Positions 7,872 through 16,855 of a stretch of DNA of 44,491 nt are shown in pieces; the first letter of the stretch is position 1; the number at the start of each line of letters is the position of its first letter. A model generated the notes under the pieces. It saw nothing but the letters and a program-made list of their open reading frames with translations. It did no database searches and was not told the DNA's origin. A program made the translations under genes and the position numbers. Origin of the DNA: a virus; IMG/VR virus record IMGVR_UViG_3300044960_000077, positions 1 through 44,491 of that record, one strand, 5' to 3'.

Positions 7872-9665
7872 ATGGCTGAGGAAATAAAGGAATCCGAGAG
7901 AGATACCTACGAGTTAGGCCAGATACTTAGACGCTGGACTCAGGCATGGTCATGGGCTAGCCCCCAACACAATAAAGCTAAAGGTTGGTATAAAGCCTAT
8001 CGGAATTACCGCGATGCCAATAGCCACGCCTATAAGTACAATTATTCCGATCCACTGATATTTATTCATATAGAGAATATCGCATCTACCCTAATCAACT
8101 CATTTTTTGATAATCCCAACCCGGCGACCATAACCCCCCGTGAAGCTATGAACATGGTCAGACCGGATATACCAGATGAAATAGTAGCTAGGCAGGTAGA
8201 AAAAGCCATTAATGCTTTAATGACCGACCCGGATAGAGACCTATTGCCCGAAATAGCCGATTTCTTTAAGTCCCTTTGCATATTCGGCAATTCCGAGACT
8301 TTATGCTTACCGGAATTTGATTTCGAGGATATAGACCCGGATACCGGGCCTGTCTATTTAGGCCCTAAGATAGTTTATCAGGATTACTTCGATACATTCC
8401 CAGACCCCAGGGCGTATCGATGGAATAAGGGTCGGTGGGGATTTCTAAGGGAAGTATTGTCATTTGACGAATTGAAACAGAGACAGAAACACGAAGGCTA
8501 CAAGAACGTAGATGTCTTGAAGAATTCAGACACTATTGATGCCTACTCTGCCGAGAATATCCACGAAGAATTATTATCTACTTTAGGATTAGCTGCGCAA
8601 CGCGAGTTTGCCTACGACGAAGTAAACAACATGATTGGTATATTGCACTTCTTAGTAGACAAGGGGCATATAGTTACTATCGGAGCCAACAGGGTATTGC
8701 TCAGGGATACCCGAAAACCAGTCTCATTCGATGCTGGGGGACAAACGTACAACATGGTTATAAAGCCCTATCCCTACGAGATTGTAGACGACCTCCGATT
8801 ATGGCCTGTGCCTAAAGAGTATTGGGGTATAGGGGTAGCCGAAATGCTCAAAGGACATCAGGACATTATCAATCTCTTTACCTCCATGCGATTGGAAAAC
8901 CTAGAGCTGGCTATACATAAAATCTTCTTAGCTAATCCGAATTACGACCTTGACGTTGATAATCTAATCTTCGCCCCGGGCAATATTATCCTAGCCCCGG
9001 ATTTAGATAGGGCATTAAAGGAAATGGAGTCTAAGGATGTAACCACAGGAGCCTGGAATGAAGTAAGTTATCAGGAAGGACGAGCTAACGATGCTTCGGG
9101 CATGTTGGAGCTTCTTCGAGGTTCTACCCCTTCCAGGCGTGAAACAGCCACAACCATAGTTCAGTTGCAAAGGGCAGGTTTAAAGCGCATAGAAACCTTA
9201 CTTAAGTTTATCGGTATACAATGGTTCCGTAGCATCCTTAAGAAAGTACTTTTACAGATTAGAACTTACATGACTCCGATGGAGTATATGAGACTAATCG
9301 GCGAACCGGATGCCGGATTCTATAGACTCACAGTTAAAGAGATTTCTAGGTTTTTTGATATAATGCCAAGTGCTACTTCACTTTCTCAACTTAAAGAATT
9401 GGAACAACAGCAATTTTTACAGCTTTACCAGGTATTCGCACAGCAGGTAGATATTGCAGATAGGCAAGAATTGATGCGCTATGCTACCCAATTATTCCTG
9501 CCACACTTGAGACCGGATAAATTCTTACTCAAAGAGCCTACAATACCGCAGGGACATACTAACGGCATTACCCCACCGGCAAAGAGTGAAACTGTACCGG
9601 CAGGGCAACCGGGACCACAAGACATAATGCAGTTTATTCAGCCAAGGGAGGGACTGATTCAATAA
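7872..9665 (+). CDS. Portal protein
   Basis: The 597-residue protein starts the head-assembly series on the plus strand. It has the make-up of podovirus-type portals: an acidic, aromatic N-terminal region, a central stretch with many Asp-Pro and Tyr residues, a long hydrophobic helix region (WFRSILKKVLLQIRTYM) and a Gln-rich C-terminal segment (QFLQLYQVFAQQ) ending in a Pro-rich tail. It should form the dodecameric vertex through which DNA is packaged by the terminase at 22324. Identification rests on length, composition and gene order. Confidence 0.75.
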   Translation: MAEEIKESERDTYELGQILRRWTQAWSWASPQHNKAKGWYKAYRNYRDANSHAYKYNYSDPLIFIHIENIASTLINSFFDNPNPATITPREAMNMVRPDIPDEIVARQVEKAINALMTDPDRDLLPEIADFFKSLCIFGNSETLCLPEFDFEDIDPDTGPVYLGPKIVYQDYFDTFPDPRAYRWNKGRWGFLREVLSFDELKQRQKHEGYKNVDVLKNSDTIDAYSAENIHEELLSTLGLAAQREFAYDEVNNMIGILHFLVDKGHIVTIGANRVLLRDTRKPVSFDAGGQTYNMVIKPYPYEIVDDLRLWPVPKEYWGIGVAEMLKGHQDIINLFTSMRLENLELAIHKIFLANPNYDLDVDNLIFAPGNIILAPDLDRALKEMESKDVTTGAWNEVSYQEGRANDASGMLELLRGSTPSRRETATTIVQLQRAGLKRIETLLKFIGIQWFRSILKKVLLQIRTYMTPMEYMRLIGEPDAGFYRLTVKEISRFFDIMPSATSLSQLKELEQQQFLQLYQVFAQQVDIADRQELMRYATQLFLPHLRPDKFLLKEPTIPQGHTNGITPPAKSETVPAGQPGPQDIMQFIQPREGLIQ

Positions 9666-9742
9666 TGACAGAGGTAATCACAAGGCCAGTAGGCACGTCA
9701 GACGAAAATCCAATTAGGTTAGTAACGGTGATAGGGAAATGA
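9665..9742 (+). CDS. 25-residue microprotein between portal and the next gene
   Basis: The ATG overlaps the portal stop (TAATG) and its own stop overlaps the next start (ATGA), so a translating ribosome would pass through all three. The peptide is MTEVITRPVGTSDENPIRLV plus five residues. It fills a gap that would otherwise be untranslated. No function is known. Confidence 0.5.
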   Translation: MTEVITRPVGTSDENPIRLVTVIGK

Positions 9743-10086
9743 GCGAGAATATGCTTAATACAAGTGGGGCTCAGATCAGGGCAGAGATTAACAAGGGAAT
9801 CGCGCCTGAAGTAAAACAGATAAACAGTAAGGCACATTATCAACAAGCTACGGCTGTAATAACTGCCGATTCTTTATGGCAGGGGTTCAGGGCTTGGATT
9901 AATTCGGAAATCCTCAAAATAGCCGACCAGTTGATAGATATACCAGATAATGACCCGAAATCAGCATTACTCAAAGGCGAAGGCAAAGCGTTCAAGAAGT
10001 TAAAGAATCGCATAGATTACATCATAGCCACGGGCACTTTATATAACGAGGCGGAGAAAGAAGATGGACAGGGCGGAGATACTTGA
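9739..10086 (+). CDS. Hypothetical head/neck-region protein
   Basis: The 115-residue, mostly helical protein lies between portal and the adaptor. It is coupled to the microprotein before it (ATGA) and overlaps the adaptor start by 23 bases. No motif is recognised; a small virion or assembly protein is inferred from position. Confidence 0.6.
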   Translation: MSENMLNTSGAQIRAEINKGIAPEVKQINSKAHYQQATAVITADSLWQGFRAWINSEILKIADQLIDIPDNDPKSALLKGEGKAFKKLKNRIDYIIATGTLYNEAEKEDGQGGDT

Positions 10087-10798
10087 TAGAGTCCAGAAGC
10101 GTATAGGACGTTCAGATACGACTACTAATGCTCTTATCCATAAGTGGATAAACGAAGTAGTAATGACCATAGAGCAACTCTACCCATTCGCCTATCTCAA
10201 ACGTTCCAATAACGCCATACTTACTGCCAATGAGAATTCCTATACTTTACCCTCTGATTTAATTCTTCATCACCCATTTGATTTTATGTTAAAGGGCACT
10301 GGTTCTACCACCGAATATCAAATTATAGTCAAGGTTAGGGATAGGGTATTTAACCAGTATTTCACCATGCCCGAAGAATCTGGGGATGGTATAGATTACT
10401 TTGTGTTACGGGGAGGGAATAATAGCCTTAACTTTGATATATTCCCCGTTCCTACCACAGCAAGAACGGTGCGTTACGGCGGCTGGTACGCCTATACCGA
10501 TTGGGCAATAACTGACTCTACCGATACCACAGACGAGAATTGGCTCACTGTTTATTATCCCGATGCGGTCTTAGAAGGTGTGTTATCCAAAGCATTCAGG
10601 GAATATGGTATGAGTTCCGAAGCATTAGAAGCTACTCAATATTATCAGGCATACATAAACGGTAATGTGGAGATGGGCGTATTGGGTTTAATTCAAGCAG
10701 AGAAAAAGAAGGAACGACAAGGGCGTATGCTTAGGATTAAAACGCTTGACGATATGCCGTTAGATATAGCAAAGAAAATGAGGACTTATGGACATTAA
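10064..10798 (+). CDS. Head-tail adaptor/connector protein (gp4/gp6-like)
   Basis: The 244-residue protein starts ILDRVQKRIGRSDTT and has a helical N-terminus (residues 1-45). A beta-rich centre follows (YTLPSDLILHHPFDF; RYGGWYAYTDWAI), then a helical C-terminus with DAVLEGVLSKAFREYG. The order 'IDRVQ--I, --YP-----, -YtLPsDf, -Y---P--L, -A---a-eY' is that of phage adaptor proteins that dock under the portal. Its position two genes after portal fits. Confidence 0.7.
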   Translation: MDRAEILDRVQKRIGRSDTTTNALIHKWINEVVMTIEQLYPFAYLKRSNNAILTANENSYTLPSDLILHHPFDFMLKGTGSTTEYQIIVKVRDRVFNQYFTMPEESGDGIDYFVLRGGNNSLNFDIFPVPTTARTVRYGGWYAYTDWAITDSTDTTDENWLTVYYPDAVLEGVLSKAFREYGMSSEALEATQYYQAYINGNVEMGVLGLIQAEKKKERQGRMLRIKTLDDMPLDIAKKMRTYGH

Positions 10799-11060
10799 TC
10801 AATTAGACCAGGATACGGAAGATAGAATTATCAAAGAGATTAAAGAGAATCTACATAAACTCTGGAATAACGAGATTGTCAAACGGCAAGTATATTTAGA
10901 TAAATGCACGCTTACGCTATACAAAATGGGGCCATTCAGACAGGTAATTCAGGTGTATATCCAATTAGATAGAGGCTACAGGGATAAGATGGCTTTACAT
11001 AGAAAGAATATGAAAAGAAAAGCTTATAGAGAAGAATATTTGCGGAACGGAGGTAAATAA
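10788..11060 (+). CDS. Hypothetical small basic helical protein
   Basis: The 90-residue, Lys/Arg- and Glu-rich product overlaps the adaptor end by 11 bases. No domain is recognised. It is part of the plus-strand structural operon. Confidence 0.55.
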   Translation: MDINQLDQDTEDRIIKEIKENLHKLWNNEIVKRQVYLDKCTLTLYKMGPFRQVIQVYIQLDRGYRDKMALHRKNMKRKAYREEYLRNGGK

Positions 11061-11061
11061 A

Positions 11062-11484
11062 ATGGCGTTACTGGACATGGTTAATAGAGGCAACAATCTC
11101 TTTAAGACTCCCCAGAATTTCCCCAGTCCGGGCGGGGGGTTGCCGGGACAAGGATTTATGCCTAATGTTTCAGAACTTATGCGCAACCGTGATGTAATGC
11201 GGGGCGGGCGGACAACCCCACCTATAATGAGCATACCGACACCAGTCGGAGGGGGCGGACTGCTTAACCGTATCGGCATGGGCGGTGGACTGCCATTTGG
11301 CGGGGCTAACATACCAAACCCCATACCAGTGGGCGGGACTACGCCAACAACCGGGAACCTGTTTAATACACAGGATTTATTCAGCCGCTTATCCTTTCTA
11401 GGACAAAATCCGGTAATGGCTAATCTATTGCAAAGTCTATTCGGCCAATTGGGAGCTAGAAATTGGAGACCGTTTGGAGGATAA
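11062..11484 (+). CDS. Gly/Pro-rich low-complexity structural protein
   Basis: The 140-residue product is dominated by Gly, Pro and Asn (for example SPGGGLPGQGFMPN and TPVGGGGLLNRIGMGGGLP). A hydrophobic helical C-terminus follows (LSFLGQNPVMANLLQSLFG). Its composition resembles linker or minor virion proteins of podophages. The last codons include the GGAGG of the next gene. Confidence 0.6.
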   Translation: MALLDMVNRGNNLFKTPQNFPSPGGGLPGQGFMPNVSELMRNRDVMRGGRTTPPIMSIPTPVGGGGLLNRIGMGGGLPFGGANIPNPIPVGGTTPTTGNLFNTQDLFSRLSFLGQNPVMANLLQSLFGQLGARNWRPFGG

Positions 11485-11486
11485 AG

Positions 11487-12038
11487 ATGAAGAAACTTTT
11501 AATAACTTTTTTATTTTTGTTAATCCCATTCCAAGCATTCGCCGCTAATGCGCTCTATGATGCCGGGAGGGAATGTTTCTTAGCCGGAAATTGTGATTGG
11601 GATGCAGATACTATCAAGATCGTCCTGATAGATACTGCCGATTACACGGTCAATCTATCCACACACGATAACTTAGATGATGTGCCGGTAGCCGCTAGGG
11701 TAGCCACTTCTTCGGCTTTATCTTCAAAGACCACAACAGCCGGAGTAGCCGATGCTGCCGACGCTACACTGACATCCGTTTCCGGGGATTCGGTGGAGGC
11801 TATTATTATTTACAAGGATACAGGGACGGAAAGTACGTCAAGATTGATAGCCTATATTGACACAGCCACAGGACTCCCTTTCTCGCCGAGCGGGGGTAAC
11901 GTAGTGGTTACTTGGGACAACGGCAGTTCAAGGATCTTTAAGTTAGATTGTGAACCCTACACTCATTACATTATCGTATCGGCAAATAATACTAAAATAC
12001 CAGATACTTACAATTGTTCATTAAAGATTTTGCACTAG
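11487..12038 (+). CDS. Phage structural protein family with an added Sec signal peptide
   Basis: ATG at 11487 follows GGAGG. Residues 1-20 (MKKLLITFLFLLIPFQAFA) are a clean signal peptide. The mature start ANALYDAGRECFLAGNCDWD, with IKIVLIDTADYTVNLSTHD and ARVATSSALSSKT, matches a widespread phage virion protein type ('ANALYDKGREAFLDG-IDWDTDTIKVALVD') that normally begins at that MANALYD. Extra Cys residues (C-x4-C-type pair in ECFLAGNC) suggest an oxidising compartment. It is a virion family rerouted to the envelope, or one whose assembly involves export. Confidence 0.75.
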   Translation: MKKLLITFLFLLIPFQAFAANALYDAGRECFLAGNCDWDADTIKIVLIDTADYTVNLSTHDNLDDVPVAARVATSSALSSKTTTAGVADAADATLTSVSGDSVEAIIIYKDTGTESTSRLIAYIDTATGLPFSPSGGNVVVTWDNGSSRIFKLDCEPYTHYIIVSANNTKIPDTYNCSLKILH

Positions 12039-12063
12039 AATATTAACAAGGATACATAATCAA

Positions 12064-13017
12064 TTGACCAAATATCTCTTATTCTTTTTTTTTATCTATC
12101 TCCTCATACCTACCCTATCCTATGGGGCTATCACCCATGACAATACCAGTTCAATCAATCTAGGTACGGTATCATCAGGCAACCTATCCCACACCATCGG
12201 CGGAGGTTCTAACCGGCTTTTAGTCGTCGGTATCCGTACCAGTTGCAGTTCTTCGGCTAACTGTGACGTAAGCGCAGTTACCTATAACTCCGTAGCCATG
12301 ACTAAGGCTAGGGAAGAACTGGTCGGCAGCCTGTTTAATTATCTTAATGTGGAAATCTGGTATATGCTGGAAGCCAACTTGCCGTCTGCCGGGACTTATA
12401 ATGTTTCGGTTACTCTCGGAGGCTCTTCTACCAACGTCATAATTGCCGCTACATCAGTAGCCGGAGCTAAACAGCAAGCCCCGGAATCTACCCGGTCTAA
12501 GGATTGCAGCGGTGCTTCTTCGTGTCAAAGATTCATAGCAACATTGAGCGATAATGCCTGGATATTCGATATAATGGGCGTCTCATCCTCCACATCATTA
12601 ACCCCGGATATTTCCCAAACGGAAAGGTGGGATAGAAGTTTAGCAGCCGGAAGCACCAAACTTCAGGAGGTAGCAGGTTCTACGCCAATGGTCTGGTCAT
12701 TTGGCGGGACTATGGCCCAGGCAGCTATAGCCGTAGTCGCTTTTGCCCCGCATATATCCGATACGACTTTAACCGGCGTTGGGGCTATCAGTAGTGGAGA
12801 AGCGTTTGGAAGCCATACTATTGCCGCATTTTCCGGTGAGCTTTTATTCCCAAACACTATAGCTAGCGAAGAGGCATTTGGTACGGCTACATTAGCATCA
12901 GTAATCGAATTAAGCGTTGGCCCGATAGATTCGGATGAACGAGTACCGTTACCGTTTGTGTTTAGTCATTTGCTACCGGAGCCGACACCTGTTTCACCAT
13001 CATTAATCCCGGAGTGA
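12064..13017 (+). CDS. Secreted beta-rich protein, unknown
   Basis: The start codon is TTG with AAGGA 11 bases upstream; no ATG alternative is close. A signal peptide (TKYLLFFFFIYLLIPTLSYG) is partly encoded by nine consecutive T (12085-12093). The 317-residue product continues as a Ser/Thr/Gly-rich beta sequence with HDNTSSINLGTVSSGNLSH and later AAIAVVAFAP. This resembles phage and bacterial surface proteins described as 'hypothetical' jelly-roll domains. Like the preceding gene it lies in the tail module but is predicted to be exported. Confidence 0.65.
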   Translation: MTKYLLFFFFIYLLIPTLSYGAITHDNTSSINLGTVSSGNLSHTIGGGSNRLLVVGIRTSCSSSANCDVSAVTYNSVAMTKAREELVGSLFNYLNVEIWYMLEANLPSAGTYNVSVTLGGSSTNVIIAATSVAGAKQQAPESTRSKDCSGASSCQRFIATLSDNAWIFDIMGVSSSTSLTPDISQTERWDRSLAAGSTKLQEVAGSTPMVWSFGGTMAQAAIAVVAFAPHISDTTLTGVGAISSGEAFGSHTIAAFSGELLFPNTIASEEAFGTATLASVIELSVGPIDSDERVPLPFVFSHLLPEPTPVSPSLIPE

Positions 13018-13021
13018 GAGA

Positions 13022-13297
13022 ATGAAGAAAAAAATACAAACTAAAATTCTTTCTTTGGCCGAACAGACAGAAGATGCACTTTTTTATACTCCCCTTATGG
13101 TCTTGGAGGATGCGATTAAGGACATTAAAGAAGGCCGTAGAGACCCTAATAAAATCCTTATCATTATGCTAGACGATAGAGATAATAGATACAAAACTAC
13201 CTGGTATAACGGCGGGATGAGTTTTTCAAGGATGTTGGCTTTAGTCGAAGTGTTTAAAGCAAGGTTGATTAAAGATTGGCATGATGGCGAATTATAA
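13022..13297 (+). CDS. Hypothetical protein
   Basis: The 91-residue product has a helical N-terminus (TEDALFYTPLMVLEDAIKDI) and a DDRDNRYKTTWYNGGMSFSRMLALVEV region. Short proteins of this layout appear in many phage tail modules without an assigned role. The ATG has GGAGTGAGAGA upstream. The family is not firmly recognised. Confidence 0.6.
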   Translation: MKKKIQTKILSLAEQTEDALFYTPLMVLEDAIKDIKEGRRDPNKILIIMLDDRDNRYKTTWYNGGMSFSRMLALVEVFKARLIKDWHDGEL

Positions 13298-13491
13298 TGA
13301 GAATTAAATTTAAATTATCTGATAATAATTTCTCAGCAATAAGTTTATATCAATTACTTTGTAACTTATTTGAACCGAAACCAATCATATGCGTATTCAA
13401 TATAGACCGTATACAAAAACCCATATTGGATGAACGAATAATTTTGCAGAAACCAGCAATCGCACCTTTTAAGGGCAGATATGGCGACTAG
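13297..13491 (+). CDS. Small hypothetical protein
   Basis: The 64-residue frame begins at an ATG overlapping the previous stop (TAATG) and ends 11 bases inside the next gene. It is more AT-rich than its neighbours and its product has no recognisable motif. Acceptance rests on the tight overlaps at both ends. Confidence 0.4.
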   Translation: MRIKFKLSDNNFSAISLYQLLCNLFEPKPIICVFNIDRIQKPILDERIILQKPAIAPFKGRYGD

Positions 13492-15001
13492 AGACGATTA
13501 TTTAAAATACTTCGGTCATGCACCCATACAAGGGTTTCACTCCGGTATCCCGGAGCATCTCTTATCCCCGATGTATAGCCCGGATATGTCTAATGTACTT
13601 GTTGAGGACGGGCTGTTAAAAGATAGACCGGGTTATAATGAATTACTTGCTGGATTTCCCGATGCCGTTCCGATTATGGAAGGATTAGAATGGGGGGATT
13701 CATCCGGCAATCTACACTTTATAGTCGTTAGCACAATGGGTTTGACCGAATATTTTATGGGGACATGGACTACTCGGTATGGTGCTCTGCCTTGGACTGT
13801 AGGACCGGAAGCTCCGGTATTTATTACTCCGGTAGGGGCATTGTCTACCGACCTTCTTTTCTTCACTAACGGCAAAAATCAAATGAGGCAGTGGTCCGGC
13901 TCTGGTAATTGGACCGTAATGACTTTTAATGACGGGTTCACCGCATCTACCTTGCTAGCCGGGTGCATGATTGGCTACCGGGGATGGTTGATATTAGGCG
14001 ATACTACGGAAAACGGTGTTAATTACCCATATAGAATCAGGTGGTGCAAGCAAGGCGATCCTACCAGATGGGATACTTCAGCTCATACCACTGCCGGTTT
14101 CCTGAATCTTATAGAAGATAAAAATAACAGTCGGGTTATGACATTCTTGCCAATGAAGCAAGCCCTAGTGGTTTATAAATTCGGAGCTATTTATACCCTA
14201 TCTTATCTGATTAATCGGAATACGTTTCAACCGTATATGGTTAAAGCATCGAGAGGAACCATATCCCGTAAAGGGGTAGCTCCGGTAGATAACGGCGATA
14301 TTCATTTGGTAGTCTCTAATGACAATATTTATCTTTTTGACGGATTTGACTTCGATAAACCGCCGGTAGGCGACAGAATTTATAAAACATTCTTTAACGA
14401 ACTCAATTGGGAAAAAAGGGGCATGATATTCGCACAGTCATTCCCGCATAGGCAAGAGGTATGGATTATGTACCCAACCGGAAATTCTACGGTATGTAAT
14501 AAGGCTTGGTGCTGGAACTGGAAGGATAACACCTGGACGCCCCATGAATTCGCCGATGACAGTTACTGCTTTATCAATGTACAGGAATTCTTCTCAGACC
14601 GTAAAGCCCTGATGGGCATAGAAGGTAATATCATGGAGCTATTTCAGGGCAATACAGATAACGGTACGGGGATTGATTCTCATTGGAGAACACCGCTTAG
14701 AGACTTCAGCGATATGGAGGGAGTACCGAAAGATAAGCGTAAAATGATATACAGAGTGGATATGGATGCCTCGGAATCTCCATCGATACAAATAGGCTCC
14801 GTAGAAACTTCCCTGAGAGATACTATCTCTTACGATAGCGCACAGACTTTAGCTACGGATGAACACGGAACAGGGATAAGAAAAACTACTCATAAGAAAT
14901 TGGGCAAGCGGCTGACCATGAAAGTATCAAACTCTAGCCAGTCTAACAGAGGAACTTACGGAGAGTACCTAATTTATTTTAAGCCGGAGGGATCGGAATG
15001 A
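13481..15001 (+). CDS. Tail hub/DNA stabilisation protein, P22 gp10-like
   Basis: The 506-residue protein shows the repeating WD-like beta pattern of the gp10 packaged-DNA-stabilisation type. Its N-terminus has 'SPDMSNVLVEDGLLKDRPGY'. Next come GLEW, a segment of YRIRWCKQGDPTRWD, and the late LPMKQALVVYKFGAIYTL and PHRQEVWIMYPTGNS stretches. Proteins of this type form the tail tube or plug below the adaptor in podophages. Coupling to the next gene (ATGA) supports a tail-assembly operon. Confidence 0.7.
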   Translation: MATRDDYLKYFGHAPIQGFHSGIPEHLLSPMYSPDMSNVLVEDGLLKDRPGYNELLAGFPDAVPIMEGLEWGDSSGNLHFIVVSTMGLTEYFMGTWTTRYGALPWTVGPEAPVFITPVGALSTDLLFFTNGKNQMRQWSGSGNWTVMTFNDGFTASTLLAGCMIGYRGWLILGDTTENGVNYPYRIRWCKQGDPTRWDTSAHTTAGFLNLIEDKNNSRVMTFLPMKQALVVYKFGAIYTLSYLINRNTFQPYMVKASRGTISRKGVAPVDNGDIHLVVSNDNIYLFDGFDFDKPPVGDRIYKTFFNELNWEKRGMIFAQSFPHRQEVWIMYPTGNSTVCNKAWCWNWKDNTWTPHEFADDSYCFINVQEFFSDRKALMGIEGNIMELFQGNTDNGTGIDSHWRTPLRDFSDMEGVPKDKRKMIYRVDMDASESPSIQIGSVETSLRDTISYDSAQTLATDEHGTGIRKTTHKKLGKRLTMKVSNSSQSNRGTYGEYLIYFKPEGSE

Positions 15002-15792
15002 GCCAGGATGCAATATCTAGTCTTATACTGCCAAAGCCCCCGGGGTTAAGGGAATTCTCCACAATCCAGGATGCCAATATAGTCGTGAATGAAATAATCT
15101 CGCACATGAATCAACTGGCATTTTATAATCAGCAATTACACGCCGAGCTGGACGATCTTCTCGAAGGGGCTACAATAAGCTCCTTATCTGTAGATAAGCT
15201 AACCGGCGGCACAATTCTTGTAGACGAAATATTTATAGGTTCTGAGCAATTTGAACTAGACGGTGTATTAAAACAATTAAGGATTTATGACGACCAAGCT
15301 ACTCCACGTTTAAGAGTAGAAATAGGCAGGTTCGGAGCAGGAGCAGCAGCCGGAATAAAGTGCTACGATGCCAGTGGCAATGTGATATTCCAGGTAGGAA
15401 GCACTAACGAACTTGATGGTGTATTCATCAAGGATTTGACTGTTAGCACAGCCAAGATAGGGAACCTCCAAGTTACCACAGCCAAGATAGGAAATGATGC
15501 GGTTAATGAAAATAAACGGATTGACGTTTATACGGCTAGCGATACGCATAATTTTCCGAGTATTGCGTCTCCGGGAATCGGTGCACACTCGTTTCCCGTT
15601 ACGCATAACTTTGGCAGAAAAGTAACAGCCATAGGGCATACTCAAAACTTTTCCTTCGCAGCCGGTGTATTCGGTTTTGTGCATATTTCTGCAAGCACAA
15701 CAAGCTCTTTCATTGCTACTCTCATAGTAGTTAATTTATCGGGAGGGGCATACGACCCCGGCCCCATAACATCGGAGGTGAATTACTGGTGA
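14998..15792 (+). CDS. Tail fibre/appendage protein
   Basis: The 264-residue protein has a helical N-terminus (residues 1-55), presumably attaching to the tail. A repetitive beta region follows with two near-identical TAKIGNLQVT/TAKIGNDAVN segments, as in trimeric fibre shafts. The Gly/Ser-rich C-terminus has SPGIGAHSFPVTHNFGRKVTA. A receptor-contact role is an inference. Confidence 0.6.
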   Translation: MSQDAISSLILPKPPGLREFSTIQDANIVVNEIISHMNQLAFYNQQLHAELDDLLEGATISSLSVDKLTGGTILVDEIFIGSEQFELDGVLKQLRIYDDQATPRLRVEIGRFGAGAAAGIKCYDASGNVIFQVGSTNELDGVFIKDLTVSTAKIGNLQVTTAKIGNDAVNENKRIDVYTASDTHNFPSIASPGIGAHSFPVTHNFGRKVTAIGHTQNFSFAAGVFGFVHISASTTSSFIATLIVVNLSGGAYDPGPITSEVNYW

Positions 15793-16058
15793 GCGAACAA
15801 GAACGTGATTACTTTATTATTACAGACGAAAACGGCGTGATTATCGGTACGAGGGAAATCCGCAAGGGCGTTGTAACCGCCGATGATATAGCCAAAGATT
15901 TTCTCGAATATCGGGAGAAGGTTATTATCATAGACGCAACCAAAGAAGAATGCCAAGACGCCAGAACTAAAGGGGCGCTAGTAGCCTCAGAACCAGTAAT
16001 AGCGAAAGTGGAAGAACAAAAGAAAAAAGGAAAAGTATATGAGCGACAAAAGTCTTGA
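15789..16058 (+). CDS. Hypothetical protein
   Basis: It starts at a GTG overlapping the previous stop. The 89-residue product has an N-terminal beta strand pair (FIITDENGVIIGTREI) and a Lys/Glu-rich end. No family assignment; it is operon-coupled to the tail fibre gene. Confidence 0.5.
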   Translation: MSEQERDYFIITDENGVIIGTREIRKGVVTADDIAKDFLEYREKVIIIDATKEECQDARTKGALVASEPVIAKVEEQKKKGKVYERQKS

Positions 16059-16257
16059 AGAGAAGATGATCGAAACTTTCGTCAGAGAAGAGGAACGGCA
16101 AAAAGCCATAGACATAGTAGACGCGCAGATAGCCTTATTCACTGAACAGTTACATAGAACTGTAGGAGCAATAGCCGCCTTACGGCAAGTGAGGGCTAAA
16201 TTAGAAAATGAGGAAACACCGGAGAAAGAAGAAGAAAAAGATGGAAAAGCCCACTGA
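16039..16257 (+). CDS. Small coiled-coil protein
   Basis: The 72-residue product is almost entirely helical with heptad-like spacing (DIVDAQIALFTEQLHRTVGAI) and a Glu/Lys tail. It overlaps both neighbours. Possibly a structural or chaperone-like microprotein of the tail module. Confidence 0.5.
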   Translation: MSDKSLEEKMIETFVREEERQKAIDIVDAQIALFTEQLHRTVGAIAALRQVRAKLENEETPEKEEEKDGKAH

Positions 16258-16852
16258 ATATAAGGCAGATAATCAAGAAGCCTATGAAAATCATACAATA
16301 CCAATTACAAATATTGGGGTTATGGGTATTCATGTTGAGGATGAACCTAAGCCTGCATTATCGCACTATCCAATTATAATTAAGGAACTCCTGCCATTTG
16401 AAATCTTCGACTATCAAGAGCTTATCCACGCCTATTATAAAGAAATCGAGTACAAGGATGCCGTAGAGGACGTAAAGCCCTTTATGGCTATAATAGCTCA
16501 GAACCTTAAATCGGATACTTATTACCGATTCTGCATAGCCTATCAGGACAATTTGGCAGTCGGCTATATCTATTACCGGGTTTTTATGACTGCCAGAAAC
16601 AAACCAGCACTAGAGATAATTCAACACTATACACGTCCTGAAGTTAGGGGTAATATCAGAATATATAAAGACTTGGTAGCTCACGCTATGGATTTCGGTA
16701 GAAGATGCAGGGTACAGAAAGCGATTATCAACGTAGTCAATCTAAAACTGCGAAATTTCTATGTCAAGGCAGGATTCAAGACTATACAATGTACGTTGGA
16801 GTTTGACGGTACTTACGAAGATTTTATGAATCGCAACAATCTATGGAGGTAG
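16241..16852 (+). CDS. GNAT-fold acetyltransferase-like protein
   Basis: The ATG at 16241 is preferred over 16208 because it gives a shorter overlap and has a purine-rich AAGAAG upstream. The 203-residue product has GNAT-like features: a strand with AVGYIYYRV, a helix after the EIIQHYTRPEVRGNIRIY segment (motif A-like basic region), and the late KAIINVVNLKLRNFYVKAGF ('N-ra---Y-k-GF') signature. GNAT genes occur in several podophage tail/ejection modules; the substrate is unknown. Confidence 0.65.
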   Translation: MEKPTEYKADNQEAYENHTIPITNIGVMGIHVEDEPKPALSHYPIIIKELLPFEIFDYQELIHAYYKEIEYKDAVEDVKPFMAIIAQNLKSDTYYRFCIAYQDNLAVGYIYYRVFMTARNKPALEIIQHYTRPEVRGNIRIYKDLVAHAMDFGRRCRVQKAIINVVNLKLRNFYVKAGFKTIQCTLEFDGTYEDFMNRNNLWR

Positions 16853-16855
16853 ACG

